NCBI GenBank assembly: GCA_014281115.1
Contig: JACONQ010000006.1
Location: 558,001-622,000 of the forward strand
Reading direction: 5' to 3'
Source of the DNA: Laburnicola sp. R22_1
Taxonomy: Eukaryota; Ascomycota; Dothideomycetes; Pleosporales; Didymosphaeriaceae
Length of the DNA: 64,000 nucleotides
The position numbers and the translations under genes are program-made. Below, piece by piece: positions 45,950 to 58,244 of the stretch. The notes beneath the pieces were generated by a model. The model had not been told where the DNA came from. It did not search any database and saw nothing but the letters and a program-made list of their open reading frames with translations. Each line of letters opens with the position of its first letter. Position 1 is the stretch's first letter.

Positions 45950-48786
45950 GCTTAGATTCTTAGAGGGCTAAGCTAAACTATTTCTTGCGCAGTTGTACTA
46001 TTGCTTATAGTTTAAAAGCTTCCATCCTATCTTCTAACTCGTTAAGGTCGGCCTCTTAGTTGGCAATCCTTCCCCTAACGTCTTTAAGTCCTAGTTAATT
46101 TAAGAACTTAGTCTATATAGCGGCTAGCAGAGCTTTTGTAAGACTATCTGCTGCTATTTCTTCTAATTACTAGTACTAGACTTTAATAGCTTCACGTACT
46201 ACTTCTTATTAAAGCTAATAATTATATATATTAACATGCCTAAGCTTAGTTTATAATTTGGCAATTTCCTTAGTAATAAGTCGAATAGTTTGTTAGTTGT
46301 TATAATTAATAGTAATTGTTAATAGCAATAGTTTAATCTTAAGTTTATTAATTAACTAAGCTATAAATAGTACCTCCTTTATAACTTATAAAAGTGCTAG
46401 CAACTTAGCTTTAGTTGTTAAAGGAGTAATAGTGTCTTATTTATTTGCCTTCTAGGCGACAAGACCACTAAATAATTTAATAATATACCCCTATAAGCTT
46501 TTTTTATTAAGAGTGTTATTTATAAACAACGCGTTGCTTATAATTTTATAAGTGTCTACTTCTCTAAATTATAGCCCTAGTAATTAGGTAGATAATAGGT
46601 ATAGTAGTACGCGGTTAGCGGCATTATAATAGTTATTACTAGGGTTTAAAAGGAAGCGCGATAATTAGAAGCTTACAAAAGCTATGTCTAGGCGCGTGGT
46701 TACTATAGCGTAAAGGATTAATTCCACCTTCTACTAGTACTAATTAATCTCTACTATTATGGCAAGTTCTTCTTAAGATAATAGTTTAACTGCTAATATT
46801 AGGGTATTATGTCTAAGGTCGCGTTAATTAATTAGACAACTAATCTTGTCCACGTAGGACCTCTATAATAACTAGAGTTGCCTATTAGCACGGTCTCTAA
46901 CAACTTTAATGTCTAGGAACCACTATAGATTATTACTACTAGTTAGGATAAACTTTGTACCTATTTTTTTATTACTATATTAGTAGCGTGCTTTTAATCT
47001 TTCGAGTATATAATAATAAGGTCGTCTATATAAAAGAAAATAATAATACTATCTTTAATTATATAGCAAGATTTGTACGAAACTATAGTAAAACTAAAAT
47101 TCTTAAGCGCACTAGTAAATTCTCTCTACTATAGTAGTAGTAAGATATATAAGCCATATAGTGCCTTATATAACTATAGAATAGTGCCTCTTTGAGTATA
47201 ACCTTAGGGCATTCGCATATAGATTTCTCTGTCTAGGTTTACATAGACGAAGGCGTTAGTAATATCGTACTAGCTTAGCTCTAGGTTAAACCAAGCTACT
47301 ATTAATATAAGTAGGCGAAATAATCTACTTACGAGTGTTGCGGCATAGGTATCCTATATAGTAAGATAGCGTTATTAATTTCCGCGCACTACTAGCCTTG
47401 CCTTGCACTTTTATAATCTATAATATTTATTAAGTTTGTAGGTATATACTTACATATAGTTAAGAATCTAGTAACTACGTAATCGCACTAAGGCTATGGG
47501 CACCTTGCTCTAAGACCTTATTTCTTTGTGACTTTATAGATAGGATCGCTTAGCATTCTTCTATATTTTAAATAATAGATAATTATCTATCTAGGTTCTA
47601 CATAATAGAGGTTCTAGTAATTAACTTTAATAGGGTTTTTTACCTACTATAAGCATATAATTAAATTAAGCTTTATTAAGTGGCTTCCTCTTATATTTAC
47701 CTCTACTTCCTGCGAGTGTACCTGCAAGGAAGGCGGCTGCCCATAGCATAGCGCATTAATCTGGCTGTGGTGTTCCTATAGGTAATTTTTTAATTTAGTC
47801 CTGTTCGAAACTTATTATTAATTAGGCAAGCAGTGCGATAGGCAGAGGTGTCTCTAGTGGTGTTAGGTAGGTGTAATTAATCTTCCTCCCTTAATAGTAC
47901 CCTAAAGCACTCTTATCCTTCTTATAAGAGTTAATAATCGACTTATTCTTATAGAAAGACTCTGTATTTTTATATTCTAGTGATAAGGGCAGTAGCTTCA
48001 CTATTTAGGTCTATGCAGCAATCTCTTTAGTAGTGCTATGCATAAGGTTGTCTAATAGGTCTTCTTATTTACCTAAGAATACTTAATTTTCGTTAAAGAT
48101 AACGTCGCGTGTACTAATAACTTTGTTAAGTAGAGGTATTTATACTCTCTAGATGTTTATTAATTAATAGCCTACTAGGTAACTAATCTATGCCTTTAGG
48201 TCGAGCCTTTAGAGCTTGCTCTTACCGCGTTTTATATTATTAGTTAAGGCAAAAGCTTTATAGCTATAGACTCTAAGGTAAGCCTAGTTTAGTTTCTTTA
48301 GTTAGGTAATAATGCCATTTTGGTAGGTAACTATTATAAAAAATACTTTGTATAGTAATTGCTATTAATTAGTGTAGTTTAGTGTTTAATTATATAGGTA
48401 TATAATCACTCGTGTAATTTCTAGCCATAGTGTCTAGGGGAGGTTGGCGTTAAGTCGCATTGCACGGCTCTTTTCCTTAATTACACCCCCTAAGCATTTA
48501 GACTCTCTATTTTAAGCTTGGGTATCGGGTGCTAAAGGCTTAATAACAACCTCTTTATTAACACACCATCTGTAAACGTCTTGTTTAACTAAGAAAATCT
48601 TATTATTAGATTTAATAACTTTTATAGTTATCTTAAATTATACTTTTATAAATAGTATAAATTTCTTTAGCAACTTAATAATTATTTGTGCTAGTCGATT
48701 ATCTTTAAAGTAGAAGTCCTAAGCTATGCCTAAGAAATAATTAGAGATAAGCATTATACCCTTTTCGCTAGTTAAGCTCTTGTCTT
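45950..48786 (-). pseudogene. Copia pol 3' part (integrase end, RT, RNase H)
   Basis: Minus-strand translation with many stops. The integrase end reads TNNIKRGKSKL and STRDVIFNEN near 48,110-48,240, corresponding to the copia blocks GYLVGY and TRDVIFDE. The reverse-transcriptase catalytic box YIDDLIIIYS lies at about 46,990-47,030. RNase H should occupy 45,950-46,600 but is heavily decayed. It cannot be expressed. Confidence 0.8.
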
Positions 48787-49002
48787 TGTGAGGACGGGCT
48801 CGGGCTTCCGCATTGTAGAGTGTTGATGGGATAGGTTGGCTCTATTTCAGCTACACTAGAATAAGGTAGAAAGGTAGATACAAGACGCGCAGGCGTAAAG
48901 AGGCGACGGTGGGGCGCTAGTCCCGTAAAGGCTAGCGCCTCGCGAGGCTACCTTATCGTTATGTGACTTGCGGCCAGCTCTCTGTGCACCGCAGCCGTCA
49001 CA
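48787..49002 (-). repeat. Gypsy 3' LTR
   Basis: 216 bp, about 97 percent identical to the 5' LTR by my count. Confidence 0.92.
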
Positions 49003-49099
49003 TTACCCCCCTCTAAGAGAGGCTCGTCCTCGAGTCTTGTATAGCTACTTCCTCGTCCGTGTTCTCTGTCTCAGCCCCTTACTTGCTACCTTGTTGTCC

Positions 49100-52000
49100 T
49101 CGTCCGTTACTTGTACGTACTGCCCGTCCTTATATGCTCGCAGCCATGCTTCCAACCGTGCTGGAGGACCAGGTCGCTCTGGGTAGGCTTGGTGGTAGTC
49201 CCTGACTTTATGGGGCGCCCCTGCGAAGCCTCAGGCGTTGTACCATGTTGGGTCTGGGTCATAAGCGGTCCAGGAAGCTCTGTACTGCAGACGCCCTCGA
49301 TAGATGCGGCTGTTAAGTATCTCCTCTACTGGCCACTCAGGGTTGCCGTCAACCTTAATTAGTTCCTCCTTAGGTTCAATCTGGCCTAGTAGTGAGTCTA
49401 AGGCGGCTTTCCGTAGACGGTCTGCGTAGAAGATGTTATGCATGCGCATATATGGCGGTAGCTTGAGGCGATAGGAATGACCCCTCATCTTGATGATAGG
49501 GTAGGGGCCGTACATCTGCTGGTCGAGCTTTAAGCTAGGTTGGCTAGTTGTGAAGCCCTTAGGCGTAACGTAGACTTGGTCTCCTATTGTAAAATTGGGC
49601 TTACGGCGCTTCTTGTTTGCTTGCCGCGCTTGCTGCTGCTGCGCCTAAGCAATCTCTCTCTAAGCTATCTCTGTTGCTAGCTTTACAGCGTTATGTCGGG
49701 CCTTCGCGTAGTTCTGCGCCTCCTCACAGGACATGTGCTCGCGGGCAGATGGGGATGTCCTTGTACGTTCCTTCCAATCCCAGTGGTGGACAGGTTGGTG
49801 ACCAAACTCGATCTCAAATGGTGACAGGCCAGTGGTCTCGTGCGGCAGAATAGCCTGTGCCCAGTCCATACATGGCAACAGATCTGACCAGTTATCCTAA
49901 TAGTAGTTGACAAAGGGCCGTAGGCGCTGGTCGAGGTACTGGTTTACAATCTCTGTGTTGCTGTTAGTTTGGGGGTGGTAGGCTGTTAACAGCTTCTGCT
50001 TAACACCTATAAGGCGGCATAGCTTATTCATAAATGCGGAGACGAATTGGGGGCCTTAGTCACAGACAATGGACCTTGGAGGGCTATAGACACGCCAGAT
50101 GTAGCGGTAGTACATGTCGGCAGCTTGCTTAGCAGTAGTAGTCTTGTGGCAGGGTAGCGAGAAGCAACGCTTACTTAGGCGGTCTACCACAACAAAGGCA
50201 CAGTTGTACCCCTTCTTGTTGGCTGGGAAGGACTTAAAGTCCATTAAGACGTCCTGCCATGCTCAATTAGGTATTGGCAGCGACTTGAGCAGTCCTGGAG
50301 TTCGATCGCGAGGGACATAGCTCCATCGGCAAGCCTTGCAGGCGGCGACGTACGTATCGACGTCTTTCTCCATACCTAGCCAATAGTAGCGATCCCGCAG
50401 TAGCTTTACAGTCTTTCTCTTGCCTAGGTGAGTAGTAGTCTGTGCTGTATGGACTGTTCGGATCAAGTGCGTGCGGAGGAAGTGAACAGCAGGGACGACT
50501 AGTCGGCCTTGGTGCAGGAGTAGTCCTTGCTTGTTTAGCTGCCAGGTGGCGCTGCCAGCTGACGCTTTCTCTTGCAGAGCTTGTATGCTACCATGGCTTC
50601 GGTTAGCCTTAAGGGCTCGGTTAATAACGGCGTGCGGGTCATCAAGTGGGGGTGAGCTTATGAAGGTGTCTGAGGCCGCGACCTTAATACAGCTCTCTAG
50701 GCCTTGTGTAGCAAGCGAGGCTAGATGATTGTTGGTGGCCTGAATTATACTAATATCGAGCTGCTTGGCTTGTAGGAAGGCTCGCGTTCGAGCGGCTTGG
50801 TCCTTATCCTTCTAAGTCTTAAGTTCCTCTTGCTTGCGCGACAGCGCGTCGGCTACAACGTTGGCGGTTCCAGGGCGGTAGGAGAGGGTCATGTTAAAGT
50901 CAGCTACTGTTATAGCCCAGCGCATTTGCTGTGGAGTAAGCTCTCGCTTAGTTGAGAAATACTCGAGTGCTCAGTAGTCAGTAAGGGCGCTGAATAGCTG
51001 AGGCGTCTGGAGGCCGATAAGCTGAGATCTCCACTCCTTAAGGCCATAGATGACTACCAGCATCTCTTTGTCGTGGATATTGTAGTTTATCTATAGTCCG
51101 CTCATAGTCTTTGAATAGAAAGCTACTAGTCGCCATAGGCTGTCGTCCTATAGCTGGGAGAGTACGCCAGCTACAACTCCGTCGCTCGCATCTGTCTCTA
51201 TGCGCGTCTGGCGGTAGGGCGAGTAGTGGGCCAGAACATTGTCTGACAGCATGAGATCCTTAGCTTGCTGGAAGGCTGCCAGCTCGCGCCCGCCAAAGGC
51301 GTGCCATGCGCCCTTCTTGAGCAGCTTAGTGAGCGGCTGGATGATGCGCCCATAGTCCTTAAGGAAGGCTCGATAGAAGTTGCAGAACCCTAGGAAGGAC
51401 TGTAGGCTTTTGACTGACATAGGGACTGGCCAGTCTCGTATAGCGGTGACCTTCTCAGGGTCCTTCTGTATACCCTCTGTGCTAATAATAAGACCTAGGA
51501 ACTTTGTCTTTGTCACGGCGAATTCGCTCTTCTTAATGTCTGCTTGTAGGCCGGCGTCGTGGAGACGCTTGAGTACCTGAGCGACGTGCTCCTCGTGCTC
51601 TAGTGGGTCTTCTGAATATATGAGGATATTGTCCAGATATGCTGTGCAGAAGTCGTCAAACAGGCCATGCAAGACCTTGTTAATATACTGTTGGAAGGTC
51701 GCGGGGCCGTTGCAGAGGCCAAAGGGCAGCACACAGTACTTGTAGTTGCTGTATTGTGTGCGGAAAGTAGTTAGATCCTCGACCTCCTTGTTAAGGCGGA
51801 TGCGGTAGAAGGCCTGTCGCACATCGAGCTTAGTGAATACCTTAGCGCGCGCGAGCCTAGTCAGGGTCTCTTGGATTAGCGGGATAGGGTAGGCGTCTTT
51901 CTTCGTGATTGCGTTAAGCTTGCGGTAGTTAACGCAGAAGCGCCACCCCCCTCCAGGCTTCTTAGCGAATAGGACAGGCGAGGCGTACGAGGCGTTACTG

Positions 52001-53099
52001 TGCGCGATGAAGCCTCGTCGCAGGTGGTCCTTAAGGTACGATTTCACGAGCTCTAGCTGCTCGAGAGACATGCTATACAGCGGGCTCGACGTTAACGTAT
52101 TCTCAGAGGTCAGCTTAATGTTATGGTTAACGCCGTCGCGGTGCGGTGGCAGCTTGTCTAAGTCCTTTTTCGAGAAGTGGGCTAGGGTCGCGCCAGCGTA
52201 ACCTAGGAAGGGCAACTTCTCTGCGATCAGTTGGCGGAGCTCCTCTTCTTGATTAGGTAGGTTTGGCAGAGCGTCCTTGCGATCCTGGATAAGCTGGTTT
52301 ACTTCGTAGACGCTAATATGGCCTAGCATAGTGTCCTTTTGTCGTGCGTGCATTATAAAGGCAGCAGCTCCAATTGTATTGATCTCGAGGCCTACCTTGG
52401 CGAGGTCTTCGCGCGAGACAGGCTGGGGACGAGGTTGTCGCTTAGCCGGTTCTGGCGTCTGTCGCGGGTGGAGTTGCTCTTCCATCTTTCCAAGGTTCTC
52501 CCACAGGGTAGCGCGCTGGGTTGAGCGTAGAGGTAGCTTACAAGCGCGCTGTACAATAGCTACGTCTATCTGCTTGTCGCGTCGGTCGGCATTGGCTTGG
52601 TGCGAGGGGTTGATCTTTGAGGGCACGCCTTGCGTAGGGATAACGATATCACGCTTGCAGTCAACCCGTGCGCCATCTGGCCACTGGAGCTTCTTCTACT
52701 TGCAGTTAATCCAGACGTTGGCATCCTCTAGGAGCTTGCGGCCGACTATAAGGTCGTGGCGACCAGTATTACAAAAGATAAAGTAGGTAGAGAGGCGGTG
52801 GTTATCGATCACTAGGTCAGCTTGGATATACTCGTCTACCTGACCATTTGGTCGACTGTCGTAGCCTGCCAAGGGTATTGCTTCCATGCGGTGGATCAGG
52901 GCCTTGAGTCCTTTCTTAATCGTACGTAGATGCTTGAGGTGGACTAGGGCGTAGCTGCCGGCTCCAGTGTCGATGAGCGCGTTCAGCTTAATTGCTAGCC
53001 CGCCTGTAGAGATGCGGCATAGTAGAATGAACTAACTTCCACTAAACAGCTAATCCTGTATGCTAAGGGCTCCTGTAGGTTGCTCTAGGGAGGAGACTT
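49100..53099 (-). pseudogene. Gypsy pol: protease, RT, RNase H, integrase, chromodomain
   Basis: Protease begins near 53,020 with the active site LIDTGAGS. The largest open block is 52,626-51,148 (492 codons) with reverse transcriptase: FAKKPGGGWRFCVNYRKLN, VFTKLDVRQAFYRI, LPFGLCNGPATFQ. The catalytic box is YLDNILIYS, with Asn in place of the usual second Asp. RNase H starts at ETDASDGVVAGVL. The integrase has the zinc-binding HH-CC region (HTAQTTTHLG, CKACR), then MDFKSFP, VCD-stop-GPQF and TNSNTEIVNQYL (D,D,E triad). It ends in a chromodomain (PEWPVEEILNSRIYRGR, YRASWTAYDPDPTWY). About eight in-frame TAG/TGA/TAA stops, mostly at Trp and Gln codons, disable it. Confidence 0.88.
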
Positions 53100-53102
53100 C
53101 CC

Positions 53103-54638
53103 CTAGAGCGATACTTTTTCCAAGTCGCTGTTAGAGGATCCGTCTGCTGCGTTATAGAATGCCTCGTTGTCGGTGTCGGCTAGCAGCTCAATAGCCTTCT
53201 GGTCGACAGGCTTGTCTGTACAATTGCGGGCGAGGTGACCAACCTTATAACAACAGAAACAGGTAGGCTGATCTGCTGACGCCTGGATAGTGGCGGCTCT
53301 AGGCGGTGCCGTAGGAGTGGGTCGCTCGCGGTTGTGCCGTTCGGTTTTCTTAGCTCGGGCTGACGCTCTCCTAGTGTTGCTAATAGCGAGCTCCCTAGCG
53401 AGGTCTTGGGCGAGGTCAACGTAGACATCGTACTCCTCGCTGTGCTGTTGGCGAAAGACACCCATCTGCGTGCATAGGGCGTCCGGTAACTTCTCGTGGA
53501 ACTCCTCTACCCACTAGTCCGCTGGTAGGCCACGTTCCTGTGCAAGACGAAAGAAGTCGCCCTAGAAGGTAGCGAAGTTGGCTGGGTCTCGCAGGCGGAG
53601 CTCTTGGAAGGCACGTCGGGCGTTAAGCTTCTTGTGAGGGTCCCTGTATGTCTTCTCTAGGCGGCCCACAAGATAGAGGTAGTCGACCGGCTGATCGCTT
53701 GCTCGGATCGTACGTATGAGGGTGGACAGGTATTGATTTGCCGAACCGTCGGTACGCGTGCGCATGTACGAGACAATGTTGTTCTGAGTTGCCTACTCGT
53801 CGACACCTTCGAACCAGTCTTGGTTAGCGCGCAGTTTGTCCTCTAGGCCGTCTCTCCATTGCTCGAAGGTGACCTCTTTGCCGTCCTTAAGCATTGGCGG
53901 GTCGGGAAAACGGGCTGAGCGGCTCCTGCTGTAGTTAATTGCTGGTTGCGAGGCAAGTGGAGTTGCTGGCGTGTATGTCGACTGCCGTGGCAGCGTATCG
54001 GCTCCGTCGTCTGATCCAGGTAGCCTAGGGCGTATTGGCGTCTGCGGTAGGGCTGTGAAGCGCAGCGTCTTTGAGTGCGCAGCTGGTGACGAGGCTAAGA
54101 CTCCGCTAGCCTTCTCAGAGAGGAAGGATTTGCTGTGCTGGCTCGCAACCTTTACTTGGCCTCTAAGCGATTCAATTAACTCGTCCTTATCTGCTACTTG
54201 CTCGAGCGTGTCGTTAAGCAGCTGGCGTAGCTTGGCAAGCTCGTCCTTGGCCTCTACTAGCTCGGCTTCAGCCGTATTAAGCGCTTTGCCCAGCGTGTCC
54301 GCGTGGTCTTGGTACGCTAGGGCCTTGAGATGGCTGAGTTCTAGCTCGCGGGCCACTACTGGCTGTTCTAGCGTTATGAGCTGGGGGAGGGTAACCTTAA
54401 TCTCCTGCGGTTTGTACTCCATAGTTCCCCAGACAGTGTGCCCCGTGCGCATTGTAAATGGTCTCTTCTTATGCCGTGCCTTGATGCGGCTCTGCTTGAT
54501 CGCTCGGTCCTCTTTGAGCTCATTGTCGATATAGTAGGCTGCTTGGCACCTGAGAGCTTGGATAGGAGGTGTGTGGTCCTCCTTAGTCGCGATTGCCTTG
54601 GGATCCACCCTCAGCTCGAGCCTAGAGAGCTTTCCCAT
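53103..54638 (-). pseudogene. Gypsy gag
   Basis: From ATG 54,638 (MGKLSRLELRVDP) an N-terminal coiled coil (LEQPVVARELELSHLKALAY...) leads into capsid-like text (VDYLYLVGRLEKTYRDPHKK). A CCHC zinc knuckle, CFCCYKVGHLARNC, sits near the C-terminus (about 53,220-53,262). Stops at 53,790, 53,560 and 53,514 interrupt the frame; each is explained by a G-to-A or C-to-T change at a Trp or Gln codon. Pol lies in another frame directly after the gag stop. Confidence 0.85.
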
Positions 54639-55162
54639 ATCCCTTTTGTAGGTGCTGCTGGTAGGGCAGCTCTAGTCAGTGCTGCAGGTAAAGCAGCAGT
54701 GGTCGGTTCTCTCGCAGGGAGAGGGTGAGTGGGCGGTGCTCTTAATAGTCGATTCGGGGGGTTGTTTTTGTGTCCTCTCTCTTAGAGGCAGGGCCACTGT
54801 GGCTCTCTTCGCGTCTTCGCGGCAGGGGTGCGTCGTTAACTCTCTTCTGGCCTACCGCGTAGGGCTTATAGATCTGGTACTTTTTAAGCGCTCGTTCGTT
54901 AAGCAAGGGCGGCAGGCTGATCAGCTCTCCTGGCTGGCTGCGGCGTGCTATCTTCGAACCGTCCGTCAACTCCCTTCAAGCCGCGCTTGGTGGTATTAGG
55001 ACTCGGGTGAGCAACCGTACTTCTAACGAACTAACGGCTCAGCGTAGTCGTACTGTACTGCTCGAGATTGGTCGTCGTCAAGTCGTACACGCAGGTAGAT
55101 CGATCGGTTTAACCAGATATTATGTCGCCATCGCCAGCCAAGTAAGTGAGATCCTAGTGTAA

Positions 55163-55378
55163 TGTGAGGACGGGCTCGGGCTTCCGCATTGTAGAGTGTT
55201 AATGGGATAGGTTGGCTCTATTTCAGCTACACTAGGATAAGGTAGAAAGGTAGATACAAGACGCGCAGGCGTAAAGAGGCGACAGTGGGGCGCTAGTCCC
55301 GTAAAGGCTAGCGCCTCGCGAGGCTGCCTTGTCGTCATGTGACTTGCGGCCAGCTCTCTGTGCACCGCAGCCGTCACA
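55163..55378 (-). repeat. Gypsy 5' LTR
   Basis: 216 bp; same ends as the 3' LTR. The minus-strand 5' leader runs from 55,162 to the gag start at 54,638. Confidence 0.92.
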
Positions 55379-55383
55379 GTCTT

Positions 55384-57367
55384 TAAAGTTGTAAAAGTCT
55401 ATAGCGACTCTCTCTTCTAGGCCATTATTAATTTATCTAGCCTAATATCTAATTTGTCGCCTAAGCTTTAATCTGCTATAAGCGTTATATTAGACTATAG
55501 TTAACTCTTTAATATATACTTCTTTATTGTAATTTACTATATACTCTAGTGCCTAAGAGTCTGGGTAGCCTAGTTGTTTATGCTATGTAATGGCGTTCGC
55601 CTTCTGCGCTTATTATATAGTGCGCGAGATAAATTTGTGTATAGCGTACATACTATTAATCATAGTATAAGTTAATTTTAATATTGGTATAAACTCTAGT
55701 ACCTATTAATTATAGATTTCTTAGAGTTTGGCTAGGATTGTATTATCTTATCTCCTAAATATTATTAGGTCTAACTTAGTGTCCTACTAGAGACCTTGCC
55801 TTTAGAGTAATTAGAAGGATACTAGGTTATAAAGTAGACTAGAATAGTAGGTAATATTGTCTAACCTTACTAAGCAATTTCCCTTCTTACTCTTAACGTA
55901 AAGATAAACACTCCTATATCCTCTTATCTATGCTTATAATAATTCCGCCTATACGAAGTCTTTTAGTAATAGTGGTTACTATAAGATAAAGCGATTAATG
56001 TTATTAAAGATATAGTAGGTTGTGCTAGAATTAAGGATTGCGAAGTTACGTAGTAGGTATATGTTTAGGTCTAAGTAGTAGAAGGCTGCAATAGTATTAA
56101 AGCTCGCTAAGAGGATAGTAATCTATTTGCTATCTAGTTATTTATTATTAGTAATCTTAGTAATTTAAGTTAGAGTAGAAGTCTTTAATTATTTAATCTT
56201 TAGTGTCTGTAACTTTTAACGCTTTATAGATCTTATGCGCTCTATAAGTATAGGATTATTCTCTAACCTATATATTATAACCGCCTCTATAGTAGGCTTT
56301 AGTTTAAACTATTTAGGTTGTTTATTAGGGAATACGTAAAAGCAGTCTTTTAGACTATAGTATTATTTATAAGTAGGGCACTTAGGGTTTAATTTCTCTT
56401 AGTCTCTAACTGCTATTGGCTTATCGTTAGTGACTCGTACGGATTGCTTAGATTTGGCTTTAGGACCAGCTTTATTAGCGCGTAATTTGCCTCGCTTAGG
56501 TAATGCTGCTTTATCTATAGGTTGAGCGTCCCTAGCTACGACCTGGGTAGTTATACTACTATTAGCGAGAGATAGTTCTATAATAGTAAAGGCGCCCCTT
56601 TATTTATTCTTAATTAGATGCTATATTACTATTTATTCTTAAAAGAGTTTTACTATCTCTTTTTTATTAATAGTCTTATTCTTACTTCTGTGTTGTAGGA
56701 AGGTTATAACCTATTAGAATATAATATTAGTAACCGCTTTTATAAAATCTTATTTTACTAAGTCTAGCTCCTAAAGCTCTAATATATAATTATACTTAGC
56801 GAGCCAGGTGTACTATAAACTAACTAATCTTATTAGTTTAAGAGCGTCTTAGTATCTAATCCTTACTCTTCTTTATTTATTATATTGGTTAACCCTAACT
56901 GTTTTTGTGAAGTTCTTGATCCATTATCTAATTAATTTACCTAGGGTGCAGTAATTAGACTGTAAATGTGCCGAGGTGGTGGTTTAAATAAGAATAACCA
57001 GCTTATCTAGGTTCTCCTTCTCCTGTTCGTACTTTCGATCCAGGAGCTTGTAGATTTTAAGTTAATTCTTATAGAAATCGGTATTAATTTTGTACGCCTT
57101 TTCGCTAGCCAGCGATAGGTGCGACAGTAGCGATGGACGGGCGTTGTTGGTGTTTCTATTGACGAAAGCGGGAGCTAGTTGATAGGCACTAATATTCGGT
57201 GCGACTGGCATGACCAGTTCTACTATTGGTTTATTGTCGAGGGATGGGTTAATAAGATCCTATGCTTTCAACAACTGGGCTCGGGCTTTAATTTGCCTTA
57301 GCCATGGTGTGTAGTTCGAGTAATTAGTCAGGATTACTATGGGATCCCTAAGTGTTAATAGAGACAT
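55384..57367 (-). pseudogene. Copia gag and start of pol, RIP-decayed
   Basis: From the minus-strand ATG at 57,367, MSLLTLRDPIVILTNYSNY then PWLRQIKARAQL follows the usual copia gag opening (Y-x-N-W/Y-x-x-W). The frame is open to about 57,000 with few stops, then decays strongly towards the gypsy insertion. The gag zinc knuckle and protease are not legible. Confidence 0.75.
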
Positions 57368-57403
57368 GATTTTTGGTTTAATTAAGGTAGTGAGACTCTT
57401 AAT

Positions 57404-57717
57404 TGTTAGATACGTAAGTATCTTTGATAAGATGAGATAAAATTGATGGATTTGATAATGAATTGATTGTCGAGTGATCTCTGTCGGAGAAGCTTAGCTA
57501 TCGTACGCACTATCTAGCGCTAAGACGCACTAGTAATAGTGCGGAGTAGTGTAACAGTAGTACGCCAGTCTCCTTTGTGTATTTCACAGTGATCTCACAG
57601 TAAAATCACTGTAAGTTACACCAACTGTCGTCATAAGGAGACCATGTGATTGGACGCACGTGACTACTGGATTTCACAGTGAAATCACAGTGATTTCCAG
57701 TGACCTGATATCTGACA
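57404..57717 (-). repeat. Copia 5' LTR
   Basis: 314 bp. Less mutated than the 3' LTR: it retains TGACA and CACAGTG where the partner has TAACA and TATAGTG. Confidence 0.9.
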
Positions 57718-57722
57718 ATTTC

Positions 57723-57805
57723 CGCCCTGTCTTGATGCCATAAAAGATATGGCTGATTCTTTACTGGCTGCACGCCACTACAAGCTAGTTGGCTAGAGGT
57801 GGCCT
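57723..57805 (+). pseudogene. Pogo-type transposase E, continuation after copia
   Basis: Joining 45,621 to 57,723 (leaving one ATTTC) restores the frame as DARGF followed by PPCLDAIKDMADSLLAARH and YKLVG-stop-RWPY, the standard pogo sequence between the two DNA-binding helices. It ends at about 57,806, where another pogo element (D) begins at a TA. The remaining two thirds of E were not found. Confidence 0.75.
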
Positions 57806-57896
57806 TACCGTGCCTTGGCAGTCGGTGCGCCGCGTCACCAAAACGCGCCACCCCCCATGCAACACCCCAACTTCAACGCGCGGCATCTCCACCAAT

Positions 57897-58244
57897 ATGG
57901 ACCCAATCGAGGCCGCGATAGCAGCAATCGAATCGCGGAGACCAGGAGAAACTTTTTCGTATAGAGAAATTGCGAAAAAGTTTGGTGTTGAACGATCTAC
58001 TTTAACGCGCCGGCACCGACGCGCTACATACGCGCAGCAAGATCCTCGCAGAAACCAACGAAATCTCAGCCAACAACAAGAAAAGGAGCTCCTACGGTAT
58101 ATAAGACGCCTTACTAAGCGTGGTCTTCCTCCTACACGTCAAATGATACAAAACTTCGCGATATCTATTGCTAAAAAGGACGTTAACATGTCATGGGTTG
58201 ATCGCTTTATCAGGCGCAACAGCGAAGACTTAATATTAAGATAG
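57897..58244 (+). pseudogene. Element D transposase, intact DNA-binding domain only
   Basis: ATG 57,897 opens 115 residues: MDPIEAAIAAIESRRPGE, FSYREIAKKFGVERSTLTRR (first HTH) and MSWVDRFIRRNSEDLI (CENP-B-type HTH), ending with TAG where relatives have Trp. Downstream, to about 59,280, the DDE domain is traceable (YTYNMDKKGF, VLNRYRFYITIDFI, and RRLHI where LDV is expected) but full of stops. The N-terminal third shows almost no RIP, while the rest is saturated. Confidence 0.8.

Larger units (their letters stand above)
48787..55378 (-). mobile_element. Ty3/gypsy chromovirus-type retrotransposon nested in copia
   Basis: LTRs of 216 bp at 48,787-49,002 and 55,163-55,378, starting TGTGAGGACGGG and ending CCGTCACA. 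The target duplication is GTCTT at 48,782-48,786 and 55,379-55,383. A purine tract (CTTAGAGGGGGGTAA, minus strand) abuts the 3' LTR. The LTRs differ at about six sites, all transitions. GC content is far higher than in the copia host, so insertion came after most RIP of the copia. Gag and pol each hold only a few stops. Confidence 0.95.
45622..57717 (-). mobile_element. Ty1/copia LTR retrotransposon, RIP-decayed, with nested gypsy
   Basis: LTRs at 45,622-45,939 (3' LTR, 318 bp) and 57,404-57,717 (5' LTR, 314 bp). The LTR ends are TGTYAGATA and TATCTRACA; the outermost left base pair has changed from TG to TA. Both sides carry the 5-bp target duplication ATTTC (45,617-45,621 and 57,718-57,722). 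A polypurine tract (AAGGGGGTG, minus strand) lies just inside the 3' LTR at 45,940-45,948. Orientation is minus. The internal region is 5.5 kb without the nested gypsy. Confidence 0.93.
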
